Assembly (NCBI GenBank): GCA_963829585.1
Contig: CAWHJD010000028.1
Coordinates: forward strand, 1 to 64,000
DNA from: Sva-07 sp963829585
GTDB lineage: Bacteria; Actinomycetota; Acidimicrobiia; Acidimicrobiales; Ilumatobacteraceae
Direction: 5' to 3'
Length of the DNA: 64,000 bases
Below, one piece after another: positions 8,616 through 17,151 of this stretch; position 1 is the stretch's first letter; each line of letters begins with the position of its first letter. Both the position numbers and the translations under genes were made by a program. The notes beneath the pieces were generated by a model that made no database searches, was not told the DNA's origin, and saw only the letters and a list, made by a program, of their open reading frames with translations.

Positions 8616-10139
8616 TCAGTCCCGGTTCCTGCCCTTGTTCTTGTCCTTGCCATACCCGTTGCCTCTTCCGGTTCCCGGATCGTGGGTGACCGGATCGTCG
8701 GTGACCGGGTCGGTGGCCGGGGCCATCGTGCCGTCGCCGAGCGTGATGGTCACGGTCGAGCCGGGAGCGACCGGCCCGTTCGGCTGCACGTCGATCACGA
8801 GACCTGTGAGGTCCCCCGTGCTCGGGGCAGTCTTGGTCACCACTGTCAAACCGGCAGCGGTCAGCGCGGCACGCGCGTCGGCCTCGGTGTGCCCGAGGTA
8901 GGTCGACGGCTCGACCGTGACGAAGTTGACAGCGGCCGCAGGAGGTGCCGACGTCGTGACCGGCGGGTCGGAAGCGCCCGACGCGATGGTCGCCCCGTCG
9001 TCGGAGCCGCCACTGAGCGCCATGAGAACCAGCAAACAGACGGCGACCGCCATGGCAGCACCCCATGCCGCTGCACGCCGACGGCGACGTTGCTGGTGAA
9101 CCAACCCTCCGACGATCAGCGGTTCCTCCGACGGCGAACGAACCGGCGACGCCGTTTCGGCACCCGCATCTTCTGCGGTCGTCAGTCGCTCGACGGTTGT
9201 CACAGGATGGTGGAAGACAGCGGTGGGGTCCACGCCGACGTTTTGGGTCGGGGGACGCGACGTGGGGTCGAACCGAGTCGTCGACGCGACGATTGGCAGT
9301 GTCGGATCGATGGTGACCCGTTGCAGGGCGCCGGCGAATCGGGCACCATCGCCCGGTCGCTCGTCGGGCAGCTTGGCAAGTGACTGTTCGATGAGGGATC
9401 GAAGTTCGGCCGGCACGTGCATGGGGAGCGCTGGCGGGCTGGCATGCACGTGGGCCCACGCGATCGCGTCCGGAGTATCGCCGTGGAACGGGGTGCTGCC
9501 GGACAACATCTCGTAGCCGATCACGGCGAGCGAGTACACGTCACTGGCCGGCGTCGCGTCCCCGCCGCGTGCTTGCTCGGGAGACATGTACCGCACCGTT
9601 CCGATCACCTTGCCGACCTCGGTGATGTCCGAGGAGTTCATCGCTCGGGCGATGCCGAAGTCTGTGACTTTCACCCGGCCATCCGGTGTGATCAGCAGGT
9701 TGCCAGGTTTGACGTCGCGGTGGACGATGCCAACGCTGTGGGCAGCACCCAACGCCCGGGCGGCTTGGTCGAGGATGGACACGACTTCGCCGAGCTTGGG
9801 ACGATCACCTCGCGCCAATCGATGCGACAGTGGCTGACCCTCCACGAACTCCATCACCAGAAACGCGACCCGCCGACCGTCGAACGAGTCTTCCGCGTAG
9901 TCATACACGTGCGCGGTGCCAGGGTGTGGCAGCCCGGCGGCGAGCCGCGCTTCGGCTCTGAGCCGGTTGCGGAAATCGTCGGAATCGAGCAGGTCTGTGC
10001 GCAGCATCTTCACCGCCACCGGACGCTCGAGGACCTGGTCGGTCGCCTTCCACACCTGTCCCATACCGCCGACAGCGATCAAGTGGTCCAGCACGTACCG
10101 TGAGCCCAGAACCGAACCGGTGGTGGGAGTGCTGTTCAT
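8616..10139 (-). CDS. PASTA-domain serine/threonine protein kinase
   Basis: Transmembrane Hanks-type kinase. The 507 aa protein from ATG 10139 (MNSTPTTGSVLGSRYVL) has a degenerate glycine loop IAVGGMGQVW, catalytic lysine in VAVKML (near 43), HRDVKPGN (near 140), DFGIARA (near 160) and the APE-equivalent MSPEQARGG. A single membrane segment follows (AMAVAVCLLVLMALSGG, near 360), then an extracellular part with one PASTA-like repeat (YLGHTEADARAALTAAGL onward). PknB-type kinases usually have several PASTA repeats and sense muropeptides; one copy is short. The gene is divergent from glycogen synthase, and the upstream in-frame extension overlaps that gene's start. Confidence 0.92.
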   Translation of the reverse strand: MNSTPTTGSVLGSRYVLDHLIAVGGMGQVWKATDQVLERPVAVKMLRTDLLDSDDFRNRLRAEARLAAGLPHPGTAHVYDYAEDSFDGRRVAFLVMEFVEGQPLSHRLARGDRPKLGEVVSILDQAARALGAAHSVGIVHRDVKPGNLLITPDGRVKVTDFGIARAMNSSDITEVGKVIGTVRYMSPEQARGGDATPASDVYSLAVIGYEMLSGSTPFHGDTPDAIAWAHVHASPPALPMHVPAELRSLIEQSLAKLPDERPGDGARFAGALQRVTIDPTLPIVASTTRFDPTSRPPTQNVGVDPTAVFHHPVTTVERLTTAEDAGAETASPVRSPSEEPLIVGGLVHQQRRRRRAAAWGAAMAVAVCLLVLMALSGGSDDGATIASGASDPPVTTSAPPAAAVNFVTVEPSTYLGHTEADARAALTAAGLTVVTKTAPSTGDLTGLVIDVQPNGPVAPGSTVTITLGDGTMAPATDPVTDDPVTHDPGTGRGNGYGKDKNKGRNRD

Positions 10140-10341
10140 AGACCAATTGCAGGGTTGCCGTAGCGGGCCCGGATGAAACACGAGCACGCTCTCGAGCTCG
10201 AGGTCCACTGCACTTGGTCGATGGGGTCGGGATGGGGACCGAGAGGTTCGGACGCGGTCCTCCTCGGCGTCGAGCTCAGCGAGGCGAAACGCACGCAGCG
10301 GTGGCGAACCTGTCGACATGCCCGGCAGGTACCCTGCCCGG

Positions 10342-11499
10342 GTGCGCATCGGGATCCTGACCCGCGAGTATCCGCCCGACGTCTACGGTGGCGCCGGCGT
10401 CCACGTCGACTTCCTCGTCCGTGAGCTGGTGCAGCTCGCCGACGTCGAGGTGCACTGCATGGGCGACCCCCGCCCGGGCGCCATCGCCCACTCCGAACGC
10501 AACCCGCTGCTCGTCGACGCCAACGCTGCGCTACGGACGCTGGCAGCAGACCTGGCCATGGCCGATCAGACAGCGGGTTGCGACATCGTCCACTCCCACA
10601 CGTGGTACGCCAACATGGGCGGCCACTGGGCGAAGCTGCTCCACGACATTCCCCACGTCGTGACCTCGCACTCGCTCGAGCCCCATCGGCCGTGGAAGGC
10701 CGAACAGCTCGGAGGTGGTTACCGGGTGTCGTCATGGGCCGAACGCACCGCCTACGAGGGCGCCGACGCGGTGATCGCGGTGAGCCACGGATCCAAGCGC
10801 GACGTCCTCTCGGCCTATCCGACACTGGACGAGGCCAAGGTGCACGTCGTCCACAACGGGATCGACACCGACTTCTACCGGCCCGATCCCGAGACGGACG
10901 TCCTCGAACGGCTGGGTGTCGACCCCGAGCGTCCGTCAGTCGTCTTCGTCGGTCGCATCACACGCCAGAAGGGCGTTCCCCACCTGCTGCGCGCGGCACG
11001 CGACTTCGATGAGTCGGTCCAACTCGTGCTGCTGGCCGGCGCAGCCGACACACCTGAGCTCGCCGCCGAGACCGACGACCTCGTGGCCACGTTGCGCGCC
11101 GAACGCGACGCCGTCCACCTCGTGTCGGAGATGCTGCCGCGGGAGCAGGTGCGCCAGGTGCTCACACACGGCACGGTGTTCGTCTGCCCGTCGATCTATG
11201 AACCGCTCGGCATCGTGAACCTCGAGGCGATGGCGTGCGAGACGGCGGTCGTCGCGAGCGACGTCGGTGGGATCCCCGACGTCGTCGTCGACGGGGACAC
11301 GGGCCGCCTCGTGCACTACGACGCCAGCGAACCGGAAGCCTTCGAGGCGGGGCTCGCGGACGCGGTCAACGAGGTTGTCCGCGCCCCCGACCGGGCGAGG
11401 GCGATGGGCGTCGAGGGGCGTCGCCGGGCGATCGCCGACTTCGGCTGGGACGTCGCGGCCCGACGGACGATGGCGATCTACGAGTCCCTCCTCGACTGA
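10342..11499 (+). CDS. glgA: Glycogen synthase / maltose-1-phosphate synthase, Corynebacterium type
   Basis: GT-B glycosyltransferase using ADP-glucose (or UDP-glucose) to extend alpha-1,4-glucan; the mycobacterial homologue GlgM makes maltose-1-phosphate. The protein is about 385 aa. The N-terminus RIGILTREYPPDVYGGAGVHV is diagnostic of this actinobacterial family, followed by VHNGIDTDFYRP, VGRITRQKGV and the C-terminal CPSIYEPLGIVNLEAMAC nucleotide-sugar motif. GTG 10342 is preferred because family members begin exactly at this residue; an upstream ATG at 10318 adds eight unconvincing residues. No other glycogen gene is nearby. Confidence 0.93.
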   Translation: MRIGILTREYPPDVYGGAGVHVDFLVRELVQLADVEVHCMGDPRPGAIAHSERNPLLVDANAALRTLAADLAMADQTAGCDIVHSHTWYANMGGHWAKLLHDIPHVVTSHSLEPHRPWKAEQLGGGYRVSSWAERTAYEGADAVIAVSHGSKRDVLSAYPTLDEAKVHVVHNGIDTDFYRPDPETDVLERLGVDPERPSVVFVGRITRQKGVPHLLRAARDFDESVQLVLLAGAADTPELAAETDDLVATLRAERDAVHLVSEMLPREQVRQVLTHGTVFVCPSIYEPLGIVNLEAMACETAVVASDVGGIPDVVVDGDTGRLVHYDASEPEAFEAGLADAVNEVVRAPDRARAMGVEGRRRAIADFGWDVAARRTMAIYESLLD

Positions 11500-11550
11500 G
11501 GGTTCGATCGCGATCGGATCGCGTCGGGACGACGCGTACCCTCGACCTGC

Positions 11551-12198
11551 ATGGCTACCTATGTGCTCATCCCGGGTGCAGGCGGGGACGCCTGGTACTG
11601 GCACCTCGTCTGTCCGCTGCTGGAGGCAGCCGGGCACCGCGCCGTCCCAGTCGGTCTGCCCGCGAGTGACCCCGACGCGGGACTCGACGCCTATGTTGCC
11701 GCTGCGCTCGATGCCGTCGGCGCGCCCGAGGGCGATGTGGTGGTGGTCGGGCAGTCGCTCGGAGGGTTCACCGCTCCCGTCGTCGCCGAGCGCCTCGGCG
11801 CGACCATGCTCATCTTCGTCGCCGCGATGATCCCGAAGCCAGGTGAGACGGCCGGCGACTGGTGGACCACAAGCGGCTTCGACGAGTTCTGGGGCGAGCA
11901 AGCGATGGACGCGATGGAGCACTTCCTCCACGACCTCCAGCCGCGCGTTCTTCAGGAAGTTCTGGAGCGGGGCGAACCCGAGCAGACCGACCGCGTCATG
12001 ACCGACCCGTTTCCCCTGCCGGCCCTGCCCGCCGTCCCCACACGAGCGATCGCGGCGACGAACGATCGCTTCTTTCCCGTGGCCTTCATGGACCGACTCA
12101 TCCGGGACCGCCTCGGCGTCGAGCCCGAGCATGTCGCAGCGGGCCACCTTCCGGCGCTGGCCAACCCCATCGGACTTGTCGAGTTGTTGTTGGCCTGA
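11551..12198 (+). CDS. Alpha/beta hydrolase
   Basis: A 215-residue single-domain hydrolase. The oxyanion region LIPGAGGDAWYW follows the start, the nucleophile elbow is VVGQSLGGFT (serine near residue 70) and the catalytic histidine is in AAGHLPALANP near the end. The acid is likely the aspartate in AATNDRFF. These features fit the small esterase group related to plant salicylate or nitrile esterases (RsbQ/EstC-like), but the substrate is unknown. It follows glgA by about 50 bases on the same strand, probably without functional connection. Confidence 0.85.
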   Translation: MATYVLIPGAGGDAWYWHLVCPLLEAAGHRAVPVGLPASDPDAGLDAYVAAALDAVGAPEGDVVVVGQSLGGFTAPVVAERLGATMLIFVAAMIPKPGETAGDWWTTSGFDEFWGEQAMDAMEHFLHDLQPRVLQEVLERGEPEQTDRVMTDPFPLPALPAVPTRAIAATNDRFFPVAFMDRLIRDRLGVEPEHVAAGHLPALANPIGLVELLLA

Positions 12199-12255
12199 AG
12201 CACCCGCCGCCGTTCATCTGGCGGTTGGTGACACACCGGATTGCGCCGTCATGGA

Positions 12256-12723
12256 TCAGGATTTCGAAGCAAGTTCGACGAGTAGCGCATCCAGTTGCCC
12301 GAATGTCTCGTGCATCGCTTCGGCCGCGCCGCCACCGTCGGCGTCGAGCGCTTCCTTCGAAGGAAAGAGCTCGCTCACGACGAGCAGCGTCTTGCCATCT
12401 GTCTCCGTCAGGGTGACCGTGGTGACGGAGCCGTTTTCGCCATCTTCCTCGTTCGTCCAAACGATGCGTGTCGGCGGTGTCACTTCCAGGTAGGTGCCGA
12501 AGAAGTCCGCGCCATCGCCGAATCCGAGGCGGTAGCTACCGCCCGTGCGTACATCCATCTCGCAGGAGCGCAGCGTCATGCCCATCGACTTCGGCACCCA
12601 CCAGCGCCTGAACAGGTCGGGCTTCGACCACGCCTCGAACACCACGCGCGCCGGCGCATCGAAAGATCGCGTGACGACGACCTCACGATCGGAGATTCGC
12701 TCCACCTTCGTGACGTTCGCCAT
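12256..12723 (-). CDS. SRPBCC / AHSA1-family protein
   Basis: About 155 aa from the internal ATG MANVTKVERI at 12723; a longer in-frame start at 12756 is possible and would overlap the ArsR gene. The sequence has the usual START-like AHSA1 pattern: VVTRSFDAPARVVFEAWSKPD, FRRWWVPKS, then GGSYRLGF and a C-terminal helix ending in LDALLVELASKS. Such proteins bind hydrophobic ligands or assist stress responses, and they often pair with an ArsR regulator exactly as here. The genes overlap or abut, implying one transcript. Confidence 0.88.
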   Translation of the reverse strand: MANVTKVERISDREVVVTRSFDAPARVVFEAWSKPDLFRRWWVPKSMGMTLRSCEMDVRTGGSYRLGFGDGADFFGTYLEVTPPTRIVWTNEEDGENGSVTTVTLTETDGKTLLVVSELFPSKEALDADGGGAAEAMHETFGQLDALLVELASKS

Positions 12724-12733
12724 CGGGTCGTGC

Positions 12734-13099
12734 TCACCTCGTTGTCGTGCTTCCATCCGATTTCTCCTTTTGTCTCAATTCCTCGATGACCTGGTCGAGT
12801 TCGCCGAAGCGCTCGTCCCAGAGCTGGTGATACCTCTCGATCCACGCCTCCGCTTCTGCGAGATGGCGAGCGCGGATTCGACACGTCCGTACGCGCCCGA
12901 CCTTCTCGGTGACGACTAGGCCCGCCTGCTCCAGCACCCCGACGTGCTTCCTCATGCCCGTGAGCGTCATGTGGAAGCGGTCGGCGAGGTCCGTGATCGA
13001 CGCTTCCTCACGGCTGAGCTGCTCGAGGACACCGCGTCGCGTGGAGTCCGACAGCGCCGCGAACGAGGCGTCGAGTTGCGAACTCGCATACTGAACCAT
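12734..13099 (-). CDS. ArsR-family transcriptional regulator
   Basis: A 121-residue winged-helix repressor: LSDSTRRGVLEQLSREEASITDLADRF gives the first helices, MTLTGMRKHVGVLEQAGLV the recognition helix, and EKVGRVRTCRI the wing. No cysteine metal site is seen, so it belongs to the non-metal SdpR-like group that controls adjacent AHSA1 genes. Start at ATG 13099 (MVQYASSQL). It is the first gene of the two-gene unit and probably autoregulates; a short palindromic patch around its start (GAACCATACGGTTC, 13096-13109) could be the operator. Confidence 0.9.
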   Translation of the reverse strand: MVQYASSQLDASFAALSDSTRRGVLEQLSREEASITDLADRFHMTLTGMRKHVGVLEQAGLVVTEKVGRVRTCRIRARHLAEAEAWIERYHQLWDERFGELDQVIEELRQKEKSDGSTTTR

Positions 13100-13109
13100 A
13101 CGGTTCAGT
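13096..13109. promoter_or_regulatory. Palindrome at the ArsR start codon
   Basis: The 14-bp sequence GAACCATACGGTTC (arms GAACC and GGTTC) overlaps the ATG of the ArsR gene. ArsR-family repressors commonly bind such dyads at their own promoters, so autoregulation is inferred. The arms are only 5 bp. Confidence 0.4.
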
Positions 13110-13472
13110 GTTTACCATGCGCCGGGACCGACCGCAAGCCCTGCAGCTGTCTCGCGGTTGCGAAGCAGGACCGAACCACACAGTCCGGCCCACGTCACGC
13201 GTCACGTAGACGCGTCCCCGATCCGGCGTTCGGGTGCAGTCGCTGAAGAAGGTTGCGAGCCGTCGGATATCACGTTCAGCGCCAAGTTGGGGCGAGCACG
13301 CGGTGGCGACACATCGACGTGCGTCCAACGGCCCGACTCCGCACCCGTGTGTGGCACCCCGGCAACGCCTCAGGGGACACGCACAGCCGGCGGTCGGAGG
13401 CGGAGTGATGCGAGGGCAGAGCGATGAGTTCGCAGCGCTACGACCGTCAGTGATGGCATGGAAGATGTGAAC
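13110..13472. other. Intergenic stretch without recognisable gene
   Basis: About 360 bases between the divergent ArsR and GyrI-like genes. Open frames exist on both strands but show no family features and have the composition of high-GC spurious frames. No tRNA, hairpin terminator or repeat was recognised. It presumably carries the promoters of both flanking genes. Confidence 0.4.
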
Positions 13473-13931
13473 ATGACCGAACCCGACCTGGCCTACCTGA
13501 ACGAGACCATGACTGCGGTGATTCATGGTGTGGTGCCCCTGGCCGAGATCGCCGACTTCTTCGACCGCTCGTTCTCCGAGCTGGCGACCGTGCTCGAAGG
13601 GCAAGGCGTCGCACCGACGGGACCGGCATTCGCCCGCTACGCCGGGCCGCCGAGGGAGACTGCCGACCTCGAGGTCGGCTTCCCAGTTCACGAACCGGTG
13701 ACCGCCGAGGGCCAGGTGTATCCGAGTTCGTTGCCAGCTGGCCGCGTCGCACGCCTGGTCCACGCCGGTGGCTATGGCCACCTCGGCGAGTCGTGGGGTC
13801 GCCTGGGCGCCTGGATCGCCGAGCAGAGTCTCACACCCGGCGCAGACATGTGGGAGGTTTACGTGACCGAACCGAACCCCGACATGGATCCTGCCGAACT
13901 TCGCACGGAGCTGTTCTGGACGATCCAGTAG
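13473..13931 (+). CDS. GyrI-like / effector-binding domain protein
   Basis: About 152 aa beginning MTEPDLAYLNETM; an in-frame ATG at 13458 would add five residues, but GGAAG lies just before 13473. The protein follows the pattern of stand-alone SOUL/GyrI-like domains related to the ligand-binding part of AraC and MerR regulators: an N-terminal FDRSFSELATVLEGQG helix, then GPAFARYAG, VGFPVHEPV, an LPAGRVARLVHAGGYGHLGESWGRL strand-helix unit, and WEVYVTEPNPDMDP at the end. Probably binds a small hydrophobic molecule. No DNA-binding domain is present. Confidence 0.8.
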   Translation: MTEPDLAYLNETMTAVIHGVVPLAEIADFFDRSFSELATVLEGQGVAPTGPAFARYAGPPRETADLEVGFPVHEPVTAEGQVYPSSLPAGRVARLVHAGGYGHLGESWGRLGAWIAEQSLTPGADMWEVYVTEPNPDMDPAELRTELFWTIQ

Positions 13932-14056
13932 TGCGTACTCCACGGACCGCGGGTCCAGATGTGCTCCGACGGCGGCCGAGCCCGGCGTAGCCGGACGTGA
14001 GTGCGGCACAACCATCGCTGTCGCGTGGTCGTCACCCACGATCACCCTCGACATGC

Positions 14057-14224
14057 CAGTCGAGTTGTGAGAAGCGATCGGGATCGGCTCCTCGACATGG
14101 TGGAGATGTGCAACTTGCTCATCGCGCACGGACATCATCGGTGACGTCGTCAAGCGTGACGTGCCCGCCATCCTGCACGGCATCCAAGCGATCGTCGACT
14201 CGCTCAACCCTGACTGATCTCCGG
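14057..14224 (+). pseudogene. Remnant of a hepT toxin gene with internal deletion
   Basis: This segment is nearly identical to the hepT gene at 25060-25415. Positions 14057-14128 match 25060-25131 and positions 14130-14224 match 25321-25415, so 188 bases have been lost from the middle. The loss is not a multiple of three, and translation from the GTG at 14067 stops after about 25 codons. Even the 4-base mntA/hepT overlap sequence (GTTGTGAGAAGCG) is kept, although no mntA precedes it. It is a dead fragment of a toxin-antitoxin module related to the intact one 11 kb away. Confidence 0.88.
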
Positions 14225-14236
14225 GTCTGCTCAACC

Positions 14237-14362
14237 TCAGACGGGATAGTGCGGCAGTTCGCCCTCCTCCGAGTACTTGTGGCCGTCGATCCTGTACCTG
14301 AGCTGGTTCGCCAGTACGGGGTTCACGTAGTCGCCGGGTCGTTGACGTCGACGAAACTTCAT
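14237..14362 (-). CDS. Possible 41-residue coupled small protein
   Basis: The ATG at 14362 overlaps the GH8 gene stop by 4 bases (ATGA). The product begins MKFRRRQRPGDYVNPV and ends EEGELPHYPV; it is basic at the N-terminus and has no hydrophobic segment. The precise coupling to the upstream gene is the main argument that it is translated. No homologue is recognised. It could be the truncated start of a gene whose remainder was lost when the hepT fragment region was rearranged. Confidence 0.4.
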   Translation of the reverse strand: MKFRRRQRPGDYVNPVLANQLRYRIDGHKYSEEGELPHYPV

Positions 14363-15534
14363 TCTGGTATCTCGTCCACCCGCCGCAAGACGCGATCGAT
14401 TCGATCGGGTCGCCGAATGGGGTCGCCTGCGCACCCGCCGAGAAGATCTGTGGTCAGCCACAGACGGCCGAGCGCCAACCATGCGGCGCCGTAGTACGTC
14501 GGGTACGAGCGGTCGGCCGAAGTCGCACGGTCGAGGAGGACGTCAGCCGAGCCGACCTCGCCGGCAGCGATCGCCGCACCGGCGGCGCCGACCCATGCCA
14601 CGGCGTGCTGACCAGGATCCACGACGTCTCCCTGCAACGAGTAGACGTTCGCCACCTGAACGTCACGGGCGAGCAGGAACGGCCACGTGCGAGCGGCGAT
14701 CTCGCGTCCCAACGGATCGCAGTCTGCGGCCATCTGGACCGGGATGCGCACTGCGTCCCATCCCGAGATTCGCTTCCCGTGGGGAGCGGCGGTGGGGTGG
14801 GTCCCATCCGAGTGCACCCGCGCGAGATCAGGAGCGAGATGAGGTGCGTCGGCAGTGAGGTCATCGAGGAGCTGTCGCGATGTCGCAGCCACAGCAGCCC
14901 AGTCGTGCTGGCCCATCCGCCACAATGGCGTCATCAACACCGTCGTGAGGTAGCTCGGGTTGACGACGCCATCGTGGCGCGCCCACGGCCCTGCGACGAG
15001 CACGGGCCGGCCGGCGACCTCCGTCGTCTCCAGCCGAAGGATCGCATCGCCGATCTCCCGTGCCTGGTGGGCGAGCGACGGGTCGTCGAATCGGGTGGCA
15101 GCGATCGACAGTGCGCCGGCGATCCAGAGGTCCGCGTCGGTGGCTGGCTCGTCGGACACGATGCGTCCGTGGTGCCACCGCCAGGCGAACAATCCATCAT
15201 CGCGCTGGAGGTGGTCGGCGGTCCACCGCCACACCCTGCGGAAGCCCTCCTCGTCGCCGACTGCCGCCGACATCGTCATGGCGTACGCCTGTCCCTCGCT
15301 GACCGTGTCGCCGCCCTGGTCCTGACGGATCACGCGCCCGTCGTCAGCAACGTAACGCCGGAAGAACTCGTCGACGGCCCGCCCAGCGGCGACGGTGTCG
15401 GCGTCGCGACCTGTCGTGCCCCGGTTCACATCGTGCTCGGTCACGGCCGAACATCCGACGCCGATCGTCACGATCAGCAACAGGAACAGGACGACCACTG
15501 GAGTCCCTTCCGCTCCGGCCCGGGCACCACGCAC
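14359..15534 (-). CDS. GH8-family endoglucanase-like lipoprotein
   Basis: Glycoside hydrolase of the BcsZ/endoglucanase type, predicted at the outer face of the membrane. The 391 aa protein has a lipoprotein signal (VVVLFLLLIVTIGVGC, lipobox cysteine near residue 28). The catalytic acid is in VSEGQAYAM (near 80) and the conserved aspartate in TDADLWIAGAL (near 136), both as in family 8, and the AWRWHHG and NPSYL segments fit the alpha/alpha barrel. It is the last large gene of the polysaccharide operon, next to the cellulose-synthase-like GT2, which is the arrangement used for trimming or releasing beta-glucan during export. Confidence 0.88.
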   Translation of the reverse strand: MRGARAGAEGTPVVVLFLLLIVTIGVGCSAVTEHDVNRGTTGRDADTVAAGRAVDEFFRRYVADDGRVIRQDQGGDTVSEGQAYAMTMSAAVGDEEGFRRVWRWTADHLQRDDGLFAWRWHHGRIVSDEPATDADLWIAGALSIAATRFDDPSLAHQAREIGDAILRLETTEVAGRPVLVAGPWARHDGVVNPSYLTTVLMTPLWRMGQHDWAAVAATSRQLLDDLTADAPHLAPDLARVHSDGTHPTAAPHGKRISGWDAVRIPVQMAADCDPLGREIAARTWPFLLARDVQVANVYSLQGDVVDPGQHAVAWVGAAGAAIAAGEVGSADVLLDRATSADRSYPTYYGAAWLALGRLWLTTDLLGGCAGDPIRRPDRIDRVLRRVDEIPE

Positions 15535-15540
15535 GGCTGG

Positions 15541-17151
15541 TCAGGCCGCCAGTCGGTCGTCTTCGACCGGCAACGGGGTGATGCGCGCCACGGAGGGCAC
15601 GACCGCAGTGGACACGCCATGGGCCAGCACGGCCATGTGGAACAGCGCGAGCGCGACGTTGTTGAGCGTCCCGGCACTCGTGTCACGGAGCAGACCGACC
15701 ACGATGGTGAGGGCGAGCACACCCAGCACTCCGAGTGTCGGCGCCGCTGCGCGCCATTGACGGTCGCCACTGGCATCTTTCGGCGTCACGACGAACCGGC
15801 TCGGCCGGCGGAACAGCGCCTTGCAGCTTGCGTGGATGTGGACCCAGAACGTCGATGCGGCCAACGCGTAGGCCGAGTACGTATACGCCCCGCCCCCGAC
15901 TGAGGCAACCGCCATCAGCGCCAATCCGAAATAGGGAGCGAATGCGACGAGGAAGTTCTCCGCCGATGCATCGGCGATCGGCTGGGCACCGGTGAAGATC
16001 CGCACGATCGGCAGCGAGATGTACACCGCAAGCGTCCAACCGGAGAGGAAGTACGAAGCGGAAAGCAGATATTGCAGGCGCATTCGCCACGGAAGCCGTG
16101 CACGGAGGATCCGACCGATCGCGCCGACGCACCCCCTCGCCCAGCGGTGCTGTTGGCTGACGTACGAACCGAGGTCCTCGGGACCGAGACCGCTTGCCAA
16201 GACCTCCGGGACGTACTCGGAGGACCAGCCCCGTTCGTGCAACTCGATCGACAACTCGAAGTCCTCGGTGACCGACGTCTCGGGGAATCCTCCGATCTCA
16301 TCGAGGGCCGCTCGCCGGAACACGACGTTGGTCCCGCAGCAGAACATGGTCCCCCGGGCGTCCTTGCCACGCGCGATCGCCCCGAAGAACAGCGACTGCT
16401 GGCTCCACGACGCTTGCGCGATCCGGTTCTCGCCGTGGTTCGCGTAGTACTGCGGGGTTTGGACGAACGCCACGCCCCGCTCCCCCGCGTCGCCGGAATC
16501 GTCGAGCAGCTCGAAGCGGGGCAGCGCGTGGAGGAGCAGGTCGGGATCGACGACATGGTCGCAATCGACCACGAGGACGTACGGCGACGTCGTCCGGCCG
16601 AGCGCATGGTTGATGTTCCCTGCCTTCGCACCGGTGTGCTCCGGACGTGTCACATACGCCACGTCGTATCGACGAGCGAGCTCGCGCATGGCGTCGCGAT
16701 CGCCGTCGTCGAGGAGCGCAACGCGCACCCGTGCACCGCGGAGTCGGGTGGCTGCAGCAACGGTGGGCTCCACGATCGCGACCGACTCGTCGTAGGTGGG
16801 GATGAACACGTCGACATCGACGAGGTCGGTCCTCCGCGGTGATGCCCGGCGATAGCGCCGACGCGGCACGAAGACACACGTCCACCAGAAACCCAGCGCC
16901 TGGGCGACATTGAACAGTTCGGCGACGACGAGGACGGCGAACAGCACGGGTGACCCCATGCGCTCGGGTCGGAGGAGCCAGGAGAGGTAGGCGGTGACGG
17001 CGACGGTGCCGGCCAGCGCAACCGCAATCGACCGCCGACGGGCAGCAGCGCCCGGCGGCGACGCGTCCCACGTCGGTGGCGAGAGACGCACGTCGTCGGA
17101 CGATTCCTCGGCGCGCCACTCCAGGGTGGGGTAGGTCGCAGTTGCGCTCAT
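15541..17151 (-). CDS. Cellulose-synthase-like family 2 glycosyltransferase
   Basis: Membrane-embedded processive GT2, 536 aa from ATG 17151 (MSATATYPTL). Two membrane segments precede the catalytic domain, which contains DVFIPTYDE, LLDDGDRD (first aspartates), VVDCDHVVDP (DxD), VTEDFELSIE (catalytic base) and the QQHRWARG product-site motif. At least four hydrophobic segments follow. A FVVTPKD sequence occurs where cellulose synthases have their post-membrane segment, but no PilZ domain follows, so direct c-di-GMP activation as in BcsA is not expected. Start overlaps the upstream gene stop by 4 bases. The sugar is unknown; beta-glucan is a reasonable guess given the adjacent GH8. Confidence 0.92.
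   Translation of the reverse strand: MSATATYPTLEWRAEESSDDVRLSPPTWDASPPGAAARRRSIAVALAGTVAVTAYLSWLLRPERMGSPVLFAVLVVAELFNVAQALGFWWTCVFVPRRRYRRASPRRTDLVDVDVFIPTYDESVAIVEPTVAAATRLRGARVRVALLDDGDRDAMRELARRYDVAYVTRPEHTGAKAGNINHALGRTTSPYVLVVDCDHVVDPDLLLHALPRFELLDDSGDAGERGVAFVQTPQYYANHGENRIAQASWSQQSLFFGAIARGKDARGTMFCCGTNVVFRRAALDEIGGFPETSVTEDFELSIELHERGWSSEYVPEVLASGLGPEDLGSYVSQQHRWARGCVGAIGRILRARLPWRMRLQYLLSASYFLSGWTLAVYISLPIVRIFTGAQPIADASAENFLVAFAPYFGLALMAVASVGGGAYTYSAYALAASTFWVHIHASCKALFRRPSRFVVTPKDASGDRQWRAAAPTLGVLGVLALTIVVGLLRDTSAGTLNNVALALFHMAVLAHGVSTAVVPSVARITPLPVEDDRLAA

Noticed and set aside
13008..14234. A 408-codon minus-strand frame spanning ArsR, the gap and the GyrI-like gene
   Set aside because: It runs across several recognised genes and the hepT remnant and has no family features.
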